Positions 62,823 to 64,000 of a DNA stretch of 64,000 bases are shown here, piece after piece. The number at the start of each line of letters is the position of its first letter. Within the stretch, counting starts at the first letter, position 1. The notes beneath the pieces were generated by a model, which saw only the letters and a list, made by a program, of their open reading frames with translations, made no database searches and was not told the DNA's origin. The position numbers and the translations under genes are program-made. The stretch lies in the NCBI RefSeq assembly GCF_028767125.1, contig NZ_JAKCWP010000002.1, forward strand, positions 62,001 to 126,000, in the 5' to 3' direction. The stretch comes from Chelativorans sp. YIM 93263. Its GTDB lineage: Bacteria; Pseudomonadota; Alphaproteobacteria; Rhizobiales; Rhizobiaceae.

Positions 62823-63242
62823 CTAATTGATCTCCGGCGGCGGTACGTCTGATTCTTGCTTACAACTCGTGAGCCAAACGTCATAGACGGGGTGCTCAAT
62901 CGCATTCAAGCCTGGGCTTTCAGCAAAAATCCAGCCAGTGAAAATCCGCTGTATCTTTCGATCAAGCGTAATCTCGTCGACCTCTACGAACGAGTCGGTT
63001 TTCGGCTCCTCCGTTTCCGGTGAGCTGTAACAGACACGCGGCGTAATCTGCAAAGCGCCGAACTGGACCGTCTCGTCGATATACGCATCGAAACTGATCG
63101 TGCGGCCGGTGATCTTGTCAATCCCGCTGAACTCGGCAACGCGATTCTCGATCCGTTCGGCAAACGCCGGTGAGCAAAAAGCCAGCACGCCGAGCGCCAT
63201 GAGAGTGATGCGTGCTCCATCCGGCCAGTCGAGTTGCTTCAT
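62823..63242 (-). CDS. DUF2155 exported protein
   Basis: A 139-residue protein with a signal peptide (about 1-28, ending AFAE) and the DUF2155 domain: NRVAEFSGIDKITGRTISFD, QFGALQITPRVCYSS, FTGWIFAESPGLNAIEHPVYDVWL and a terminal Cys. DUF2155 genes are nearly always next to the NDUFA12-like gene in Alphaproteobacteria; the function is unknown. ATG 63242. Confidence 0.9.
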   Translation of the reverse strand: MKQLDWPDGARITLMALGVLAFCSPAFAERIENRVAEFSGIDKITGRTISFDAYIDETVQFGALQITPRVCYSSPETEEPKTDSFVEVDEITLDRKIQRIFTGWIFAESPGLNAIEHPVYDVWLTSCKQESDVPPPEIN

Positions 63243-63329
63243 GCTTGCCGTTTCCCCCGTCGCTTTGCGCTCGATTCGCTTTGGAGATAGAGCGCAATTG
63301 TGGCGAGAAGTATGCGCGCAGCCGACAAG

Positions 63330-63728
63330 CTAGCCGCCCGGTGTCCAAGCATCGTAATCACCGGTGACGCGCGGCCTATCCTCATTGGTCAGGACCGAGC
63401 CACGTGGCCTGTAGGCGGCCGGTGTACCCGTAAGATTGGGCAAATGCGGCTTCTGCCATTCACGCGGTGCATACTCTTCCGCCACCGGTGGGGTATCTAC
63501 CTTGTGGTGTAGCCAACCATGCCAGCCGGGCGGGACGCTGGAAGCTTCCGAGTAGCCATTGTAAATGACCCAGCGGCGGGTGCGCCCTTCCGAATCCGTT
63601 CCCCCCTGATAATAGATGTTGCCGAACTCGTCTTCACCGACGCGGCGCCCCTTACGCCAGGTGTTAAAGCGCGTACCCAACGTTTGGCCGTTCCACCAGG
63701 TAAAGAACTGAAGCAGGAATTCTTTCAT
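63330..63728 (-). CDS. NDUFA12-like accessory subunit of complex I
   Basis: A 132-residue homologue of the mitochondrial 17.2-kDa complex I subunit (NDUFA12/B17.2), found in Alphaproteobacteria. TWWNGQTLGTRFNTWRKGRRVGEDEFGN (split as GQTLGTRFNTWRKG and VGEDEFGNIYYQ), RRWVIYNGYSEASSVPPGWHG and HLPNLTGTPAAYRP are conserved. It stabilises NADH:ubiquinone oxidoreductase on the matrix/cytoplasmic side. ATG 63728; 87 bases upstream of the DUF2155 gene on the same strand. Confidence 0.94.
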   Translation of the reverse strand: MKEFLLQFFTWWNGQTLGTRFNTWRKGRRVGEDEFGNIYYQGGTDSEGRTRRWVIYNGYSEASSVPPGWHGWLHHKVDTPPVAEEYAPREWQKPHLPNLTGTPAAYRPRGSVLTNEDRPRVTGDYDAWTPGG

Positions 63729-63810
63729 CGCATCACTCGCTCGCCAATCGAAGGGCGGATTGCATGCGTTATGGCGATCCTGATGCCGGAACGCAAGGCC
63801 TTGTGCGTCG

Positions 63811-64000
63811 TCATTTCAGCTTCATTTTGAAGGCGACATGGGATTTTTCAAACCCAAGTCGTTCATAGAAACGGTGCGCGTTGTGCCGCGCTGCATTCGA
63901 CGAAAGCTGGACAGAGGCTGCGCCCGCGGCCCGTGCCTGTTCTATCGCAAAACGAATCATGGCTGAGCCAATACCGCTCCCGCGCATGTCCTCGCGCGTC
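63811..64000 (-). CDS. GNAT-family acetyltransferase, C-terminal part only
   Basis: The frame is open from position 64000 to TGA 63811 and encodes the last 62 residues of a GNAT fold: EDMRGSGIGSAMIRFAIEQA (acetyl-CoA-binding R/Q-x-x-G-x-G/A motif as RGSGIG), VQLSSNAARHNAHRFYERLG and FEKSHVAFKMKL. This is typical of small-molecule or protein N-acetyltransferases. The N-terminal part is beyond the right edge. Substrate unknown. Confidence 0.88.
   Translation of the reverse strand, partial: TREDMRGSGIGSAMIRFAIEQARAAGAASVQLSSNAARHNAHRFYERLGFEKSHVAFKMKLK

Overview
The window reads as chromosomal DNA of an alphaproteobacterium, most likely a member of the Hyphomicrobiales (Rhizobiales). The evidence is the gene set: phosphatidylcholine synthase (Pcs), an NDUFA12-type complex I subunit, DUF2155, an IalB-family protein, a suf operon ending in sufT and sufA, two Ku genes with a PE-LIG-POL LigD, and the block rne / N-acetylmuramoyl-L-alanine amidase / PBP1a / prfB. 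The genus cannot be assigned from the sequence alone.

Left end (1-7.2 kb): a defence-type locus on the minus strand, cut by the window edge. In transcription order it has an AlpA-like HTH protein, a BrxR/CapW-like WYL regulator with a palindrome in front of it, a SNF2-type helicase and a very large beta-class DNA adenine methyltransferase. The catalytic and target-recognition part of the methyltransferase gene is clearly poorer in GC than its flanks. No nuclease is visible, so the rest of the system probably lies beyond position 1.

7.2-10.4 kb: a loose accessory stretch. It holds a small ion channel whose ribosome-binding site sits in a perfect 10-bp hairpin, a PACE-family efflux pump, a glycine-zipper lipoprotein and two putative small RNAs with CTCCTCC (anti-Shine-Dalgarno) motifs. 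It ends in a tRNA-Tyr/tRNA-Gly pair with its own promoter.

10.4-37 kb: core genes follow. These are rlmB, a LuxR-type regulator and a MEKHLA protein, tRNA-Thr, nadK, and a DEAD-box helicase. Next comes the suf iron-sulfur operon (desulfurase, sufB, C, D, S, T, A) with an Irr-box-like palindrome upstream, then an alpha/beta hydrolase, tyrS, a large AsmA/YhdP-like protein, a peroxiredoxin, an M23 peptidase, tig and tRNA-Leu. A non-homologous end-joining cluster (ku, ligD, ku) and a pair of small exported proteins (EF-hand protein and tiny lipoprotein) close the region.

37-64 kb: a BMP-type nucleoside ABC transporter, quinone oxidoreductase, pcs, a UbiH-like monooxygenase, hspQ, an IalB protein, an orphan YejA-like peptide-binding protein with a FrnE-type DsbA protein, prfB with a textbook +1 frameshift site, mrcA, the amidase, rne with a structured leader, an M48 protease with TPRs, a DsbA-like protein, aroQ-accB-accC, aat, DUF2155, an NDUFA12-like gene and the C-terminal end of a GNAT acetyltransferase cut by the right edge.
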